A stretch of DNA of 31,503 nt, from positions 1-31,503 of the IMG/VR virus record IMGVR_UViG_3300008217_000041; one strand, given 5' to 3'. The number at the start of each line of letters is the position of its first letter. Position 1 is the stretch's first letter. Below are positions 31,097 to 31,503 of the stretch, in pieces. The stretch comes from a virus. Below the pieces are notes generated by a model. That model was not told the DNA's origin. It worked only from the letters and a program-made list of their open reading frames with translations, and made no database searches. The translations under genes were made by a program, and so were the position numbers.

Positions 31097-31123
31097 ACTT
31101 TAAAGTACTCTAAAGATCTTTAG
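31097..31123. repeat. Adjacent palindromes ACTTTAAAGT and CTAAAGATCTTTAG
   Basis: A perfect 10-bp palindrome (31097-31106) and a perfect 14-bp palindrome (31110-31123) lie 3 bp apart, flanked by G-rich GGGGCGG and GGGCGGGGG. They are downstream of the leftward promoter at 31165-31193, so they could be operators or form hairpins in its transcript. The bases 31006-31096 contain no gene. Confidence 0.55.
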
Positions 31124-31164
31124 GGCGGGGGATATTTATATATATCGCCGGGGGCTATATGACT

Positions 31165-31193
31165 ATTATACACCTGAATTCAACTTTTGTCAA
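31165..31193 (-). promoter_or_regulatory. Perfect-consensus leftward promoter without a gene behind it
   Basis: On the minus strand, TTGACA (31193-31188) and TATAAT (31170-31165) are exactly 17 nt apart. Transcription would start near 31158 and run through the palindromes, Z-DNA tracts and repeat array. No credible coding region follows for at least 650 bp. It forms a divergent pair with the promoter at 31233-31261. Confidence 0.8.
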
Positions 31194-31241
31194 GTAAAAT
31201 CGTAATTATTTTCGATTATTTGCAGAAAGTACTTGACAAAA
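31185..31241. repeat. 12-bp inverted repeat joining the two divergent -35 boxes
   Basis: TTTTGTCAAGTA (31185-31196) and TACTTGACAAAA (31230-31241) are exact reverse complements separated by 33 bp. Each arm contains the -35 box of one of the divergent promoters. The symmetric layout suggests either a duplicated promoter or a site where one bound regulator controls both directions. Confidence 0.8.
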
Positions 31242-31261
31242 CCTCAATATGGGTGTATAAT
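31233..31261 (+). promoter_or_regulatory. Perfect-consensus rightward promoter of the terminase operon
   Basis: TTGACA (31233-31238) and TATAAT (31256-31261) are 17 nt apart on the plus strand. The expected start near 31268 is only about 2 nt before the ATG at 31270, so the message would be leaderless or nearly so. Confidence 0.85.
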
Positions 31262-31269
31262 ATATAAGA

Positions 31270-31503
31270 ATGAATAAAGAACTCACAGTCAAACAACAAA
31301 GCTTTTTGGATAATCTAGTAGATACGGGAGGTGATCTAAAGAAAGCTGCGGAGCTTTCTGGTTATGCTGAGAATGGACACTGGCAGGTAGCTAAAGCACT
31401 TAGACATGAGATAATAGAACTAGCCTCCGGCATCTTAGCACAGTCTGCTCCAAAGGCTGCTATGAAACTTGTGGATATAATGGACTCTGAAGCTCCAATA
31501 CCA
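31270..31503 (+). CDS. Terminase small subunit-like protein (5' part)
   Basis: The first 78 residues are visible and the frame runs off the window. The N-terminus LTVKQQSFLDNLV, then GGDLKKAAELSGYAENGHWQVAKALR, fits the helix-turn-helix DNA-recognition domain of phage terminase small subunits, which bind the packaging site. No ribosome binding site is seen upstream and the promoter predicts a start point almost at the ATG, implying leaderless translation. The adjacent repeat and palindrome region may contain the packaging site it recognises. Assignment rests on the N-terminal pattern only. Confidence 0.7.
   Translation, partial: MNKELTVKQQSFLDNLVDTGGDLKKAAELSGYAENGHWQVAKALRHEIIELASGILAQSAPKAAMKLVDIMDSEAPIP

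Noticed and set aside
1-31503. tRNA genes, integrase, repressor and phage RNA polymerase.
   Set aside because: I looked for tRNA T-loops and for the typical motifs of these proteins and found none in the window. They could still lie outside it.

Overview
This window is part of the genome of a lytic, T7-like (podovirus-type) tailed phage. The evidence is a family A DNA polymerase, a fused primase-helicase, an endonuclease I resolvase, a gp2.5-like ssDNA-binding protein, class Ia ribonucleotide reductase, very large virion-type proteins, an M15 endolysin-like peptidase and the start of a terminase small subunit gene. The DNA is AT-rich and tightly packed, and many genes overlap through ATGA or TAATG. 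No integrase, tRNA or phage RNA polymerase is visible. The promoters I can find are sigma70-type (three have perfect TTGACA and TATAAT boxes), so host RNA polymerase probably transcribes this half of the genome. The host is probably a proteobacterium: the phage iscU looks like a gammaproteobacterial gene. A marine source is an inference from the overall gene style.

Layout. (1) Positions 1-11896, plus strand: the end of one gene, three large virion-type proteins of 616, 1294 and 1306 aa (the last a polyvalent-type protein with two ADP-ribosyltransferase-like regions), an M15 peptidase, then an accessory cassette with a secreted cytochrome c/copper monooxygenase-like protein and a small lipoprotein. 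(2) Positions 11897-28639, minus strand: from 28.7 kb leftward come small early genes, a zinc-ribbon protein, a DUF932 protein, iscU behind a long structured leader, ssDNA-binding protein, primase-helicase, DNA polymerase, three nucleases, a DUF3310 protein, nrdA and nrdB, and finally a papain-family protease. (3) Positions 28640-28940: a divergent promoter region with a 10-bp tandem repeat. (4) Positions 28941-30458, plus strand: four small or medium genes including a GP88-like protein, closed by a rho-independent terminator. (5) Positions 30459-31269: an 0.8-kb gene-free region with another 10-bp repeat array, two long alternating CG/TG tracts with Z-DNA potential, several palindromes and a pair of perfect divergent promoters. 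(6) From 31270: the terminase small subunit gene, which runs off the window.

The minus-strand block makes precursors (NrdAB), replicates DNA (primase-helicase, polymerase, ssDNA-binding protein) and resolves or degrades DNA (endonuclease I, Cas4/RecB-like and PD-(D/E)XK nucleases). It is driven by a promoter at 28.7 kb, by three promoters sharing a 31-bp upstream element, and by a perfect-consensus promoter ahead of the ssDNA-binding protein gene. The least expected content is the iscU gene with its leader RNA, the secreted copper/heme enzyme, the papain-like protease, and the repeat/Z-DNA/divergent-promoter region next to the terminase gene.
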